Shown: piece after piece, positions 45,445 through 55,296 of the stretch
How positions within the stretch are numbered: position 1 is the stretch's first letter
Layout of the letters: each line of letters starts with the position of its first letter
Assembly: GCA_004211785.1 (NCBI GenBank)
Contig: SHBX01000001.1
Coordinates: 1 to 64,000, forward strand
Direction: 5' to 3'
Source of the DNA: Winogradskyella sp.
GTDB taxonomy: Bacteria; Bacteroidota; Bacteroidia; Flavobacteriales; Flavobacteriaceae
DNA: 64,000 bases
Notes under the pieces: model-generated
What the model was told of the DNA's origin: nothing
What the model saw: the letters and a program-made list of their open reading frames with translations, nothing else
Databases searched by the model: none
Made by a program: the position numbers and the translations under genes

Positions 45445-46568
45445 ATAAGATTAAAGTGGGGATTACTGGTCAAAATGGTTTCATGGGAAGTCATCTGTAC
45501 AATTATTTAGGTACTAAACCCAAAGAAATTGAACGTATAAGCTTTTCACGACATTATTTTAATGATGAAAACTTTCTACAAAATTTTGTAAGAAATTGCG
45601 ATGTTGTAGTTCATATCGCGGCTATGAACAGGAATGATAATCAACAGGTTATTTATAATACTAATATTAGCTTGGTGAAAAAACTAATTGATGCATGTGA
45701 GAAAAGTAATTCACAACCTAAAATAATTTTTTCATCATCAACACAAGAAGAAAAAGACAATCTTTATGGAAAGTCTAAAAGAGATGGCCGTCAATTATTA
45801 GAATCTTGGGCTTTTAAAGTAAATACTTCAGTAAGTTCCCTTATTATACCAAATGTTTTTGGTCCTTATGGCAAGCCATTTTACAACTCATTCATTGCGA
45901 CGTTTTGTCATCAAATTATAAATGGGGAGACACCTAATGTAATTAATGATAGCATTGTAAACCTTATTTACATTAATGAGTTATCAGACATATTTTATAA
46001 AAAAATACTAGAGAAAACTAAAGAATCAGAAACTTATCTTGTTCCGCACTCATCTTCAAAAAAGGTATCAAAAATTGCAGAATTGTTAAATGTATTTAAA
46101 TCTAAATATGTAGATAATGGCAAAGTTCCCAAAGTAGATTTAAATTCTTTTGAGCTGGATTTATTTAATACGTTTACAAGCTTTATCCCAAAGGATTATT
46201 TTCCAAGAAAGTTTACAAAACATACTGATGATAGAGGCACATTTGTAGAAATTATGCGAGCAGATACAGCGGGGCAGAGTTCGTTCTCAACAACAGTTCC
46301 TGGTATTACAAGAGGTAACCATTATCACACAAGAAAGATAGAACGTTTTGCTGTAATAAAAGGTAAGGCATCAATTAAGCTCAGAAAAATAGATTCTGAG
46401 GAAATATTTGAATATATTATAGATGGCGACACACCGGCTTACATAGATATGCCAATTTGGTATACGCACAACATTACCAATATTGGTAACACAGAATTAA
46501 TAACACTGTTTTGGATAAACGAACCATATAACTCAGAAGACGCCGATACATATTTTGTCGAGGTATAA
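45438..46568 (+). CDS. capF: CapF-like UDP-sugar epimerase/reductase (SDR plus cupin)
   Basis: The 376-residue product joins two domains: an N-terminal SDR (VGITGQNGFMGSHLYNYL, catalytic YGKSKRDGRQ) and a C-terminal cupin (DDRGTFVEIMRAD, GITRGNHYHTRKIERFAVIKGKA, MPIWYTHNITN) with histidines for a metal. This is the CapF design, which epimerises and then reduces the CapE product on the way to UDP-N-acetyl-L-fucosamine. Start taken at the ATG at 45438. Length and layout fit the family. It sits 11 bases upstream of capG. Confidence 0.9.
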   Translation: MVNKIKVGITGQNGFMGSHLYNYLGTKPKEIERISFSRHYFNDENFLQNFVRNCDVVVHIAAMNRNDNQQVIYNTNISLVKKLIDACEKSNSQPKIIFSSSTQEEKDNLYGKSKRDGRQLLESWAFKVNTSVSSLIIPNVFGPYGKPFYNSFIATFCHQIINGETPNVINDSIVNLIYINELSDIFYKKILEKTKESETYLVPHSSSKKVSKIAELLNVFKSKYVDNGKVPKVDLNSFELDLFNTFTSFIPKDYFPRKFTKHTDDRGTFVEIMRADTAGQSSFSTTVPGITRGNHYHTRKIERFAVIKGKASIKLRKIDSEEIFEYIIDGDTPAYIDMPIWYTHNITNIGNTELITLFWINEPYNSEDADTYFVEV

Positions 46569-46579
46569 TAAAATATAAG

Positions 46580-47713
46580 ATGAAAAAATTAAAAGTAGTA
46601 ACAGTTGTAGGAACAAGACCTGAAATTATAAGGTTGTCGTGTACATTGTTAGCTTTAGATAATAGTCAAGCTATAGACCATATTTTAGTCCATACAGGTC
46701 AGAATTATGATTATGAACTTAACGAAATATTTTTTGAAGATTTAGGTTTGAGAAAGCCAGACCATTTTCTAGAAGCTGCAGGTAAAAATGCAACAGAAAC
46801 TGTAGGTAATATTCTCATTAAAATTGACCCAATTTTAGAAAAAGAAAACCCAGATGCATTTTTAGTTCTTGGAGACACAAACTCTTGTTTATGTGCTATA
46901 CCTGCAAAAAAGAGAAAGATTCCAGTATTTCATATGGAAGCAGGTAATCGCTGTTTTGACCAACGAGTCCCAGAAGAAACAAATCGTAAGATTGTAGACC
47001 ATGTTTCGGATATCAACCTAACATATAGTGATATTGCCAGAGAATATCTATTACGTGAAGGGTTATTGCCAGACAGAGTAATTAAAACAGGAAGTCCAAT
47101 GTTCGAGGTACTCCATAAGTTTTTACCTAAAATCGAAGATTCGGATGTATTAAAAAAACTTAATCTCGAAAAGCATAAATTTTTTGTAATCTCCTCACAC
47201 CGTGAAGAAAACATCAACAATCCTAAAAACTTTAAAGGATTAATAGATTCCTTAAATCAAATTGCCAAAAAATACAACTACCCAGTTATTGTTTCAACAC
47301 ACCCTAGAACACGTAATATGTTGAATGACAAAAACCTGAAAACTCATAAAAACATTCAGTTCTTAAAGCCATTAGGCTTTTCTGATTATAATGCATTGCA
47401 GATGTATTCATTTGCAGTATTGTCAGACTCTGGTACGATTTCCGAAGAGTCATCAATACTAAATTTTCACGCCTTAAACATCAGAGATGCGCACGAAAGA
47501 CCAGAAGCTATGGAAGAAGCTTCAGTAATGATGACTGGTTTAAACCCTGAACGAATTATGCAAGGCTTGGCAACTTTAAGTGCACAAAATCGTAATCCAA
47601 AGCGTAATTTTAGAGAAGTCCAAGATTATTCTATGCCCAACGTTAGCGAGAAAATGGTACGCATCATTTTGTCTTATACAGATTATATTAACCGAGTTGT
47701 TTGGAGCAAATAA
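46580..47713 (+). CDS. capG: UDP-HexNAc 2-epimerase (CapG/WecB-like)
   Basis: The 377-residue product begins KLKVVTVVGTRPEIIRLS, the UDP-GlcNAc 2-epimerase signature. VHTGQNYDYELNEIFFEDLGLRKPDHFL, FLVLGDTNSCLCAIPAKKRKIPVFHMEAGNRCFDQRVPEETNRKIVDHVSD, SSHREENINNPKNF and LSDSGTISEESSIL follow. It matches the CapG/FnlC branch, which converts the talosamine intermediate to UDP-FucNAc. Context with capE and capF makes that role more likely than a ManNAc epimerase. Both CapG and WecB share the fold, so sequence alone cannot separate them. Confidence 0.9.
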   Translation: MKKLKVVTVVGTRPEIIRLSCTLLALDNSQAIDHILVHTGQNYDYELNEIFFEDLGLRKPDHFLEAAGKNATETVGNILIKIDPILEKENPDAFLVLGDTNSCLCAIPAKKRKIPVFHMEAGNRCFDQRVPEETNRKIVDHVSDINLTYSDIAREYLLREGLLPDRVIKTGSPMFEVLHKFLPKIEDSDVLKKLNLEKHKFFVISSHREENINNPKNFKGLIDSLNQIAKKYNYPVIVSTHPRTRNMLNDKNLKTHKNIQFLKPLGFSDYNALQMYSFAVLSDSGTISEESSILNFHALNIRDAHERPEAMEEASVMMTGLNPERIMQGLATLSAQNRNPKRNFREVQDYSMPNVSEKMVRIILSYTDYINRVVWSK

Positions 47714-47719
47714 AAATTA

Positions 47720-48931
47720 ATGAAAATCCTTATTGTTTCTCAATATTTCTACCCTGAAAACTTCAAGGTTAATGACATTGCTTTCGATTTTGTAAAAAAA
47801 GGACACGATGTAACCGTACTTACAGGAAAGCCGAATTATCCTAACGGGCGTTTTTTTGAAGGGTACTCTTTTTTTGGTAAAAAGACAGAAACAATTAACG
47901 GTGTAGATGTGATTAGAGTACCATTATTTCCTCGTTTTAATGGTAGTGGAAAGTATTTAGCTATTAATTATATGTCGTTCTTGTTTTTCACATTTTTCGC
48001 TATTCATTTTAGAATAAAAGGTGAGTTTGATGTAGTGTTTTCACATTTACCGTCGCCATTAACCTCAGCAATTCCTGGCATCTGGTTAAAACGAAAATTT
48101 AAAGCGCCATTAGTATTATGGGTTTTAGATTTATGGCCAGAAAGTGTAAGTGCTAATAGCAATATTAAAGGCGGCTTTTTAATCAAACAACTTAAAAAAG
48201 GTATAAAATATATTTACAGAAATTCCGATAAAATTTTAGTGAGTTCTAACAGCTTTAAAACGTCTATAATTAGTAATTTTAAGATTGATAAAGCCAAGAT
48301 AGATTACTTCCCTAATTGGGCTGAAGATGTATTTATCCAACCCCATAAAACAAATATTAGGTTGCCTGAATTACCTGATGGTTTTAATATTATGTTTGCG
48401 GGAAACCTTGGAGATTCTCAAGATTTTGAAGCTGTATTAAATGCAACCGAACTTACTAAAGATACTATAAATTGGATTTTAGTTGGCGATGGACGTAAAT
48501 CCGATTGGATAAAGAAAGAAAAACTTGAAAGACAATTAGATAACGTCTATTTACTGGGTCGTTTTCCTCTAGAAACCATGCCAATTTTTTTCAAAAAAGC
48601 AGATGCAATGTTGTTATCTCTAAAAGATGACCCAACATTTGCATTAACCATACCAGCAAAGGCTCAAGCTTATATGGCGTCAGGAAAAATAATCTTAGCG
48701 ATGCTTAATGGCGAAGGTAAAGATTTGGTAAATGAATCTGGTACTGGATTCGCTGTTTCTGCAGGCGATTTTAAACATCTAGCTGAGACAGCAACTAAAA
48801 TTAAAACCTTATCTCAAAACGAAAGAAAAGCGATAGAAAATGTATCTATAGATTATTACAACAATCACTTTTCTAAGAGTTTTTTATTTGATAAGTTGGA
48901 AGAAATCTTTAAAAATGCTACGGTTGAGTAA
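47720..48931 (+). CDS. WbuB-like glycosyltransferase (probable FucNAc transferase)
   Basis: The 403-residue GT4 product opens MKILIVSQYFYPENFKVNDIAFDF and includes GKPNYPNGRFFEGY, VLDLWPESVSANSNI and NIMFAGNLGDSQDFEAVLNA, all features of the WbuB group, which adds L-FucNAc in E. coli O26. Immediate placement after the FucNAc genes supports the same donor here. It overlaps the next gene by 17 bases. Acceptor unknown. Confidence 0.85.
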   Translation: MKILIVSQYFYPENFKVNDIAFDFVKKGHDVTVLTGKPNYPNGRFFEGYSFFGKKTETINGVDVIRVPLFPRFNGSGKYLAINYMSFLFFTFFAIHFRIKGEFDVVFSHLPSPLTSAIPGIWLKRKFKAPLVLWVLDLWPESVSANSNIKGGFLIKQLKKGIKYIYRNSDKILVSSNSFKTSIISNFKIDKAKIDYFPNWAEDVFIQPHKTNIRLPELPDGFNIMFAGNLGDSQDFEAVLNATELTKDTINWILVGDGRKSDWIKKEKLERQLDNVYLLGRFPLETMPIFFKKADAMLLSLKDDPTFALTIPAKAQAYMASGKIILAMLNGEGKDLVNESGTGFAVSAGDFKHLAETATKIKTLSQNERKAIENVSIDYYNNHFSKSFLFDKLEEIFKNATVE

Positions 48932-49847
48932 TATCATTATATCAGGGATAACAGGCTTTGTGGGAGGAAATCTAAAAAAACATTTAGGCTCAACATATTC
49001 TATTTTAGGGCTATCTCGTCAGGCTTCATTAGAAGAAAATATTCAATCTTATGATAAAGTTTCTACAGAAGATTTAGATAATTCTAAAGTGTTTATACAT
49101 TTAGCAGGTAAGGCACATGATTTAAAAAAAATAGCTGATGAAAATGTCTATTTTGAAGTAAATACAGAACTCACAAAATCACTTTTTGATAAGTTTTTGG
49201 AGAGTAATTGCGAGATTTTCATTTTTATGAGTAGTGTAAAAGCCGTTGCCGACAACGTAGATAATATATTGGAAGAAGAAACATTTCCGAACCCCAAAAC
49301 CATATACGGAAAATCTAAACTTGCCGCCGAAAATTATATACTTTCAAAAAATATACCTATAAATAAAAAGTTTTATATATTAAGACCATGCATGATTCAT
49401 GGTCCAAGCAACAAAGGAAACCTTAACTTGTTATTCAACATAATTAATAAAGGCATTCCGTACCCTTTAGGTACTTTTAAAAATGAACGTTCTTTTTTAT
49501 CAGTTGATAATTTATCCTTTGTTATTCAGAAATTAATAGAGATAAATCCAGCATCTGGGATTTATAATGTTGCAGATGATGACTCAATTTCAACTAAAGA
49601 ATTGGTCAAAATTATTGGTGAAGCAATTGGTAAAAAAGCTAAAGTTTTAAATATGCCTAAAGGTTTAATAAAGTTAGTGGCAAAAATTGGAGACGTGTTG
49701 CCATTACCATTAACGACTGAGCGTTTACAAAAACTTACAGAAAACTATGTCGTTTCAAATGCAAAACTCAAAAGAGCACTTGCAGATGAATTACCTTTAA
49801 GTACTAAAGAAGGCATTAAAAAAACGATTCATTCGTTTAAACAGTAG
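48915..49847 (+). CDS. WbpV-like NAD-dependent epimerase/dehydratase (UDP-sugar reductase)
   Basis: The 310-residue SDR begins NIIISGITGFVGGNLKKHLG and has FIHLAGKAHD, FMSSVKAV and the catalytic YGKSKLAAE, then LRPCMIHGPSNKGNLNLLFNII. It groups by pattern with WbpV/WbuX-type proteins that reduce a 4-keto intermediate to UDP-QuiNAc or UDP-FucNAc. Pseudomonas places wbpV next to wbpL, the same arrangement as here. Start chosen at the ATG at 48915, inside the end of the upstream gene. The precise product is not fixed by the sequence. Confidence 0.78.
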   Translation: MLRLSNIIISGITGFVGGNLKKHLGSTYSILGLSRQASLEENIQSYDKVSTEDLDNSKVFIHLAGKAHDLKKIADENVYFEVNTELTKSLFDKFLESNCEIFIFMSSVKAVADNVDNILEEETFPNPKTIYGKSKLAAENYILSKNIPINKKFYILRPCMIHGPSNKGNLNLLFNIINKGIPYPLGTFKNERSFLSVDNLSFVIQKLIEINPASGIYNVADDDSISTKELVKIIGEAIGKKAKVLNMPKGLIKLVAKIGDVLPLPLTTERLQKLTENYVVSNAKLKRALADELPLSTKEGIKKTIHSFKQ

Positions 49848-49849
49848 TT

Positions 49850-50812
49850 ATGATTACGAATCTTATAGTTTTGTTTACTTTAATTATATGTGCTTTTGCT
49901 TACATAAAAATTGCAGAACATTACAATATTGTAGATAACCCAAACCATAGAAGTTCACATTCAGAACCAATTATTAGAGGATCGGGTGTGTTATTTTTTG
50001 TTGCTGCTATGCTGTTTTTTGTCTTGAGTGGTTGGCAGTATCCTTATTTTTTCATTGGTCTTACGCTTATTGCAGTGATAAGTTATATTGACGATTTAAT
50101 AACCTTAAGCTCTAAAATACGATTGGTGTTTCAGTTTGTAGCGATTGGTTTAAGTATTTATCAATTAGTCTTGTTAACAGAGTTGCCATTATTTTATATA
50201 CCGCTTATACTCATTATTGGCGTTGGTTTTATAAATGCTTTCAATTTTATGGATGGCATAAATGGGATTACAGGAATGTATTCTCTAGTAGCATTTATTG
50301 GATTACATATTATAAACTTAAAAGAAGGAATCATAGAAGAGCGCCTAATCATTTTTATTATAATTTCAATTTTGGTATTTGGATACTTTAATTTCAGAAA
50401 AAAAGCGCGATTTTTCTGTGGTGATGTTGGTAGTATTTCGTTAGCAGTTGTTTTATTTTTTATAATCTCATTGTTTTCAATACAACTTGAATCGCCATTG
50501 TTTGTATTGTTAATGGGTGTGTACCTTACAGATGCTGTTCTTACAATATTTTATAGAAAATATTTAAAGGAAAACATTACTGAAGCACACAGGCATCATG
50601 TTTATCAAAAACTAACCGATATCAAAAATTTTCCTCACTTAAAAACTTCTTTTCTTTATAGCTTTATTCAAAGTTTAATTTTAATATTGATTTATTTCTC
50701 ATATAAGACAAGTTTTAGTGTACAAATTATCATATTCTTTGTTATAAGTACATTATTAGTATTATTATATATATATGCTTTTAAAGGACTTAAAATTAAA
50801 AAGGATTTGTAG
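49850..50812 (+). CDS. WbpL/WecA-like polyprenyl-phosphate sugar-1-phosphate transferase
   Basis: This 320-residue integral-membrane protein starts a lipid-linked glycan by moving HexNAc-1-phosphate to undecaprenyl phosphate. It has about ten membrane segments and the family motifs NFMDGINGITGMYS, FCGDVGSIS and the HRHHVYQK cluster. It lies three bases after the WbpV-like gene, the arrangement of Pseudomonas wbpVL, and so probably uses UDP-FucNAc or UDP-QuiNAc. A second, unrelated initiating transferase of the WcaJ type is at 56293. Confidence 0.9.
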   Translation: MITNLIVLFTLIICAFAYIKIAEHYNIVDNPNHRSSHSEPIIRGSGVLFFVAAMLFFVLSGWQYPYFFIGLTLIAVISYIDDLITLSSKIRLVFQFVAIGLSIYQLVLLTELPLFYIPLILIIGVGFINAFNFMDGINGITGMYSLVAFIGLHIINLKEGIIEERLIIFIIISILVFGYFNFRKKARFFCGDVGSISLAVVLFFIISLFSIQLESPLFVLLMGVYLTDAVLTIFYRKYLKENITEAHRHHVYQKLTDIKNFPHLKTSFLYSFIQSLILILIYFSYKTSFSVQIIIFFVISTLLVLLYIYAFKGLKIKKDL

Positions 50813-50824
50813 TTAATTATCTTC

Positions 50825-51955
50825 ATGAAACCAAATAAAATTCACATATCAGAACCTCACTATAATGAGAGCGTCTCAAAATATGTTAACGAGGCTTTTG
50901 TGCGAAATGAAATTTCTAGTTATGGAGAAAACATCAATAAGTTTGAAGCCTCAATAAAATCTTTTTTACAGACGGATAAACAGGTTGTAACATTAAACTC
51001 AGGTACATCCGCAATGCATTTAGCACTTTTGCAATTAGGTGTCGGCAGAGGTGATGAGGTCATATGCCAAAGCTTTACTTTTTGTGCATCAGCAAACCCT
51101 ATTTTGTATTTAGGAGCAACTCCAGTCTTTGTAGACAGTGAGAGTGACACATGGAATATGTGTCCAAACCATCTCGAAGAAGCCATAAAAAATAGGCTTT
51201 CAAAAGGTGAAAAACCCAAAGCAATAATTATGGTTCACCTTTATGGAATGCCAGCAAAAATAGATGAACTTTTAGAAGTGGCAAATCGTTATGAAATTCC
51301 AGTTATAGAAGATGCCGCTGAAGCTTTAGGGTCAATATACAAGGGTAAAAAATGTGGGACCTTTGGAGATTTTTCTATCTTATCATTTAACGGGAATAAA
51401 ATAATAACTACGTCAGGCGGAGGAGCATTAGTTTGTAATACAGAAGAACAAAAAAAACAAACTATCTTTTATGCTACTCAAGCTAGAGATAATGCACCAC
51501 ATTACCAACATTCTAAAATAGGCTACAATTACAGAATGAGTAATATTAGTGCTGGAATTGGTAGAGGTCAAATGGAAGTTTTAGAGGAGCATGTTAAGCT
51601 TAGACAAGCCATGAATCTATTTTATCAAGACCTTTTTAAAAATTTTGAAAATATTCAAGTGTTTAAAGAGTCAAATAAAGACTATATTTCAAATCATTGG
51701 CTAAGTTGTATTACAATTGAAGAAAAAAGTAATTCGAGAAAGGAAAAATTGCAAAAGGCAATGTATGATTCAAATATAGAGACTAGACCTTTATGGAAAC
51801 CAATGCATCTTCAACCAGTATTTAGAGATGTGCCATACTATGGAAGTGGTGAGAGCGAAACTCTATTTAAAAAGGGCCTTTGCTTACCGAGTGGTTCTAA
51901 TTTAACAGATAATGATAGGGGTAGAATTTCTAATATAGTACTTAGTTTAAAATAA
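50825..51955 (+). CDS. DegT/DnrJ/EryC1/StrS-family aminotransferase
   Basis: The 376-residue PLP enzyme transfers an amino group to a keto-sugar nucleotide. TLNSGTSAMHLALLQLGVGRGDEVICQSFTFCASANPILYLGATPVFVDSE is the family start and IEDAAEALGS the cofactor site. The PLP lysine lies in SFNGNKIITTSGGGALV. It resembles PglE/WbpE-type sugar aminotransferases. The next gene is a WbpM/PglF-like 4,6-dehydratase, whose 4-keto product is the expected substrate, so together they should produce a UDP-4-amino sugar. No dedicated acetyltransferase is adjacent. Followed by a 75-base gap. Confidence 0.9.
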   Translation: MKPNKIHISEPHYNESVSKYVNEAFVRNEISSYGENINKFEASIKSFLQTDKQVVTLNSGTSAMHLALLQLGVGRGDEVICQSFTFCASANPILYLGATPVFVDSESDTWNMCPNHLEEAIKNRLSKGEKPKAIIMVHLYGMPAKIDELLEVANRYEIPVIEDAAEALGSIYKGKKCGTFGDFSILSFNGNKIITTSGGGALVCNTEEQKKQTIFYATQARDNAPHYQHSKIGYNYRMSNISAGIGRGQMEVLEEHVKLRQAMNLFYQDLFKNFENIQVFKESNKDYISNHWLSCITIEEKSNSRKEKLQKAMYDSNIETRPLWKPMHLQPVFRDVPYYGSGESETLFKKGLCLPSGSNLTDNDRGRISNIVLSLK

Positions 51956-51994
51956 CGTACAGTCTTTATATTTCTCTATTCTGATTATAATTAA

Positions 51995-52002
51995 GATATT
52001 TG
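51995..52002 (+). promoter_or_regulatory. Possible internal promoter before the WbpM-like gene
   Basis: GATATTTG is a seven-of-eight match to TAnnTTTG, 28 bases before the ATG at 52031, in one of only two sizeable gaps of the locus. The same octamer lies in the other gap (33305-33312). Weak evidence. Confidence 0.25.
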
Positions 52003-52030
52003 CTTACATTAAAAAGAGTAGATTTAATAA

Positions 52031-53977
52031 ATGTTCAGAAAATTTAAACAAGCACTAATTCAGGTATTAGAGTCAAGTAAAAAGCGCCTCGATTTCAAAA
52101 ACATTGGGTACTTGCCTAGGTGGGCAATTTTAGGACTTGATTCTACTATTATTATTGCATCTCTTTTTGTTACTAAATTTATTATTAGTAAAATAAAAGA
52201 TCAAGTTTTTGAATTTTCTTTTTCTACAACAGAAGTTTTAATAATTTCTGTAAACATTGCTTTTTTTATTCTTTATCGCACATATGCTGGGTTGATAAGA
52301 CATTCTACTTTTTTAGATGCAGTAAGGTTTTTAGTAGCTTCATTATCTACAGTTATAATAATATTAACAGCTTATTATATTTATTATTTATATAACTCAG
52401 TTGAGATAATTTTTATTCCATTACTGTTTATTTATTCGTTCATATCATTTTGTGGCTTATTTCTTTTTAGAGTTATTGTAAAACAAGTTTTTGAAGTTTA
52501 CTTAAATTTCAGTAACAAAGAGAAAGAACTTAGAGTACTAGTATATGGTACAGACGAGAATGCCATAGCAATAGCAAGTGCTTTAAAATCAGAAAAGCCT
52601 AACAGGTATTCTGTAATAGGTTTTATAGACAAAGGAGAAAGGAATAAGAGTAAACAAATATTAGGATTACCTATTATTAATATGCAGAGAAACATTGCAG
52701 TAACTATTCGAATTCATAACGCTCAAGCTTTAATCTTAGCTGATAAAAACATAACAAAACAAGAGACTGTAGCCCTAATTGACAAATGTTTAGATTACAA
52801 TATAAAGGTTTATAGAGCACCACTTTTATCTGATATTGAAGAAAATAAAAATATAACAAGTCAAATAGAGAAAATACAAATTGAAGATATATTAGAGAGA
52901 GCACCAATAAAATTAGATAATAAATTAGTTGCAAAAGAGATTTTTAATAAATGTGTATTTGTAACTGGCGGAGCAGGTTCAATAGGTAGTGAAATAGTCA
53001 GGCAAGTTGCAGGTTACAAACCAGCTAAACTTGTTATAATAGATCAGGCGGAATCTCCTTTATATCAAATACAATTAGAAATTAAAAACTCTTTTCCAGG
53101 TTTAAACTTTCAAGCCGTAGTGTTAGATATTAGAGATTCTATAAGAACGGAGTCTCTTTTTTTGGAAAATAAACCTGATGTAGTATTTCATGCCGCTGCA
53201 TACAAGCATGTTCCTTTAATGGAGAGCTATCCAGCTGAGGCTATATTTGCTAATGTACAAGGGTCAAAAAATATTGCAGATTTAGCTTTTAAGCATAATG
53301 CTGAAAAATTTGTGATGGTTTCAACAGATAAAGCAGTTAATCCCAGCAATGTCATGGGTGCCTCAAAGCGAATAGCCGAAATTTATGTACAGGCCCTTCA
53401 AGAACAAACAAAGAAAGATTTAAAGAAAACTACAGGGTTTGTAACGACTAGATTTGGAAATGTATTAGGGAGTAATGGCTCTGTTGTTCCATTATTTAAA
53501 AGACAAATTGAAGAAGGAGGTCCACTCACTATAACCCATCCAGATATTATTCGTTATTTCATGACCATATCTGAAGCTTGTCAGCTAGTTATAGAAGCTG
53601 GAGCAATGGGTAATGGAGGTGAAGTCTTTATTTTTGATATGGGAGAAGCAGTTAAGATAATTGACCTTGCTAAAAAAATTATAAGACTTGCAGGTTATAC
53701 CCCATATAAAGAAATCGACATTAAAGTTATTGGCTTAAGACCAGGAGAAAAATTATACGAAGAATTACTTAACGAAAAATCATCTACTTTACCTACATAT
53801 AATGATAAGATAATGATTGCTAAGGTAGAAACATATGATTACAACACAATTAGTAAAGATATATCTGAACTTATTGAATTGGCTCATACTGAAAATAAAA
53901 ACGAAATAGTGAAAAAAATGAAAGAAATCGTACCTGAATTTTTAAGTATGAATTCTGATTATGAAAAGTTCGATTAA
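52031..53977 (+). CDS. WbpM/PglF-like membrane nucleoside-diphosphate-sugar 4,6-dehydratase
   Basis: The 648-residue protein has four membrane helices (about 30-150), a first Rossmann-like domain (LRVLVYGTDENAIAIASALKSE, near 170-290) and a C-terminal SDR. The SDR contains CVFVTGGAGSIGSEIVRQ at about 309-326, FHAAAYKHVPLMESYPAEAIFANVQGSKN and STDKAVNPSNVMGASKR with the M-x3-K active site. GLRPGEKLYEELL follows. This is the WbpM/PglF/CapD design, converting UDP-GlcNAc to a 4-keto-6-deoxy sugar at the inner membrane. It probably supplies the upstream aminotransferase, and may also supply the WbpV-like reductase. Confidence 0.92.
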   Translation: MFRKFKQALIQVLESSKKRLDFKNIGYLPRWAILGLDSTIIIASLFVTKFIISKIKDQVFEFSFSTTEVLIISVNIAFFILYRTYAGLIRHSTFLDAVRFLVASLSTVIIILTAYYIYYLYNSVEIIFIPLLFIYSFISFCGLFLFRVIVKQVFEVYLNFSNKEKELRVLVYGTDENAIAIASALKSEKPNRYSVIGFIDKGERNKSKQILGLPIINMQRNIAVTIRIHNAQALILADKNITKQETVALIDKCLDYNIKVYRAPLLSDIEENKNITSQIEKIQIEDILERAPIKLDNKLVAKEIFNKCVFVTGGAGSIGSEIVRQVAGYKPAKLVIIDQAESPLYQIQLEIKNSFPGLNFQAVVLDIRDSIRTESLFLENKPDVVFHAAAYKHVPLMESYPAEAIFANVQGSKNIADLAFKHNAEKFVMVSTDKAVNPSNVMGASKRIAEIYVQALQEQTKKDLKKTTGFVTTRFGNVLGSNGSVVPLFKRQIEEGGPLTITHPDIIRYFMTISEACQLVIEAGAMGNGGEVFIFDMGEAVKIIDLAKKIIRLAGYTPYKEIDIKVIGLRPGEKLYEELLNEKSSTLPTYNDKIMIAKVETYDYNTISKDISELIELAHTENKNEIVKKMKEIVPEFLSMNSDYEKFD

Positions 53978-53995
53978 AAAGATTAAAAATATAGA

Positions 53996-55294
53996 ATGAA
54001 TATAACAGTTGTTGGAACAGGATATGTAGGTCTAGTAACAGGCACTTGTCTCGCCGAAACAGGAAATAATGTACTTTGTATAGACATTGACACTAATAAA
54101 ATAGCTAGAATGAAAAAAGGCGAGGTTCCTATCTATGAACCTCATCTAGATGTTATCTTTGAAAGAAATATTAATGCAGGTCGTCTTGAGTTTTCAACAC
54201 AATTACAAGATGGTTTAGACCATGGAGAGATTATTTTTTTAGCATTACCAACTCCAGAAGATGAAGATGGATCTGCTGATCTAAAATATGTATTGGGTGT
54301 AGCAGAAGATATAGGAAAACGTATTACTGATTATAAAATTATTGTAGACAAAAGCACAGTACCAGTAGGCACATCCGAAAAAGTTGAAGCAGCTATTTCG
54401 CAGCATACAAATGTTGAATTTGATGTGGTAAGTAATCCGGAGTTTTTAAGAGAAGGTTTTGCAGTAGATGATTTCTTAAAGCCTGAACGAATAGTAATTG
54501 GCTCAAGTAGCGCTCGCGCCATTGAAAGAATGAAAAAGCTTTACAATCCGTATGTAAGGTCTGGAAATCCGATTATTATTATGGATGAGAAGTCAGCAGA
54601 GCTTACTAAATACGCTGCAAATGCATTTTTAGCAACTAAGATTACTTTCATGAATGAGATTGCTAACTATTGCGAAAAAGTCGGAGCAGATGTAGATAAA
54701 GTTAGAATAGGCATGGGCACTGATTCCAGAATAGGAAAACGTTTCCTTTTCCCTGGCATAGGATATGGCGGTTCTTGTTTCCCTAAAGATGTAAAAGCAC
54801 TTTACAAATCAGGACAGGATTCTAATTATAGTTTTGAGATTTTAGATGCAGTAATTGGTGTAAATCAGAGACAAAAACTAGCATTGCTTCCAAAAATGAA
54901 ATCTCATTTCGATGATAATCTTGATGGTAAAAAGATTGCTATATGGGGTTTAGCGTTTAAACCAGAAACAGATGATATTAGAGAAGCGCCTTCACTTGAG
55001 GTCATAAATGCGTTATTAAAAGAGAATTGCAATATTTCGGCTTTCGACCCAGAAGCTATGCCAAACGTTGAGCGCAAACTTGGGGATAAAATAAACTACT
55101 CTAAAAGCATGTACGAAACTTTAGAAAATGCAGATGCTCTTGTGATATGTACAGAATGGAGTATTTTCAGAACACCAGATTTTAATAAGTTAAGAGAGCT
55201 TATGACTAGTCAGACGATTTTTGATGGTAGAAATCTTTATGATGTTAATTCAGTAGAGGCTGAAGGGTTTAAATATGTTTCAATAGGCAGATAA
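53996..55294 (+). CDS. ugd: UDP-glucose 6-dehydrogenase
   Basis: Ugd oxidises UDP-glucose to UDP-glucuronate with NAD. The 432-residue product has [23 protein letters not shown], the matching [37 protein letters not shown] and the active cysteine in [16 protein letters not shown], then [20 protein letters not shown]. All UDP-glucose dehydrogenase hallmarks are present. It is two bases from the UDP-glucuronate decarboxylase gene, so the pair makes UDP-xylose. Confidence 0.94.
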   Translation: MNITVVGTGYVGLVTGTCLAETGNNVLCIDIDTNKIARMKKGEVPIYEPHLDVIFERNINAGRLEFSTQLQDGLDHGEIIFLALPTPEDEDGSADLKYVLGVAEDIGKRITDYKIIVDKSTVPVGTSEKVEAAISQHTNVEFDVVSNPEFLREGFAVDDFLKPERIVIGSSSARAIERMKKLYNPYVRSGNPIIIMDEKSAELTKYAANAFLATKITFMNEIANYCEKVGADVDKVRIGMGTDSRIGKRFLFPGIGYGGSCFPKDVKALYKSGQDSNYSFEILDAVIGVNQRQKLALLPKMKSHFDDNLDGKKIAIWGLAFKPETDDIREAPSLEVINALLKENCNISAFDPEAMPNVERKLGDKINYSKSMYETLENADALVICTEWSIFRTPDFNKLRELMTSQTIFDGRNLYDVNSVEAEGFKYVSIGR

Positions 55295-55296
55295 TT

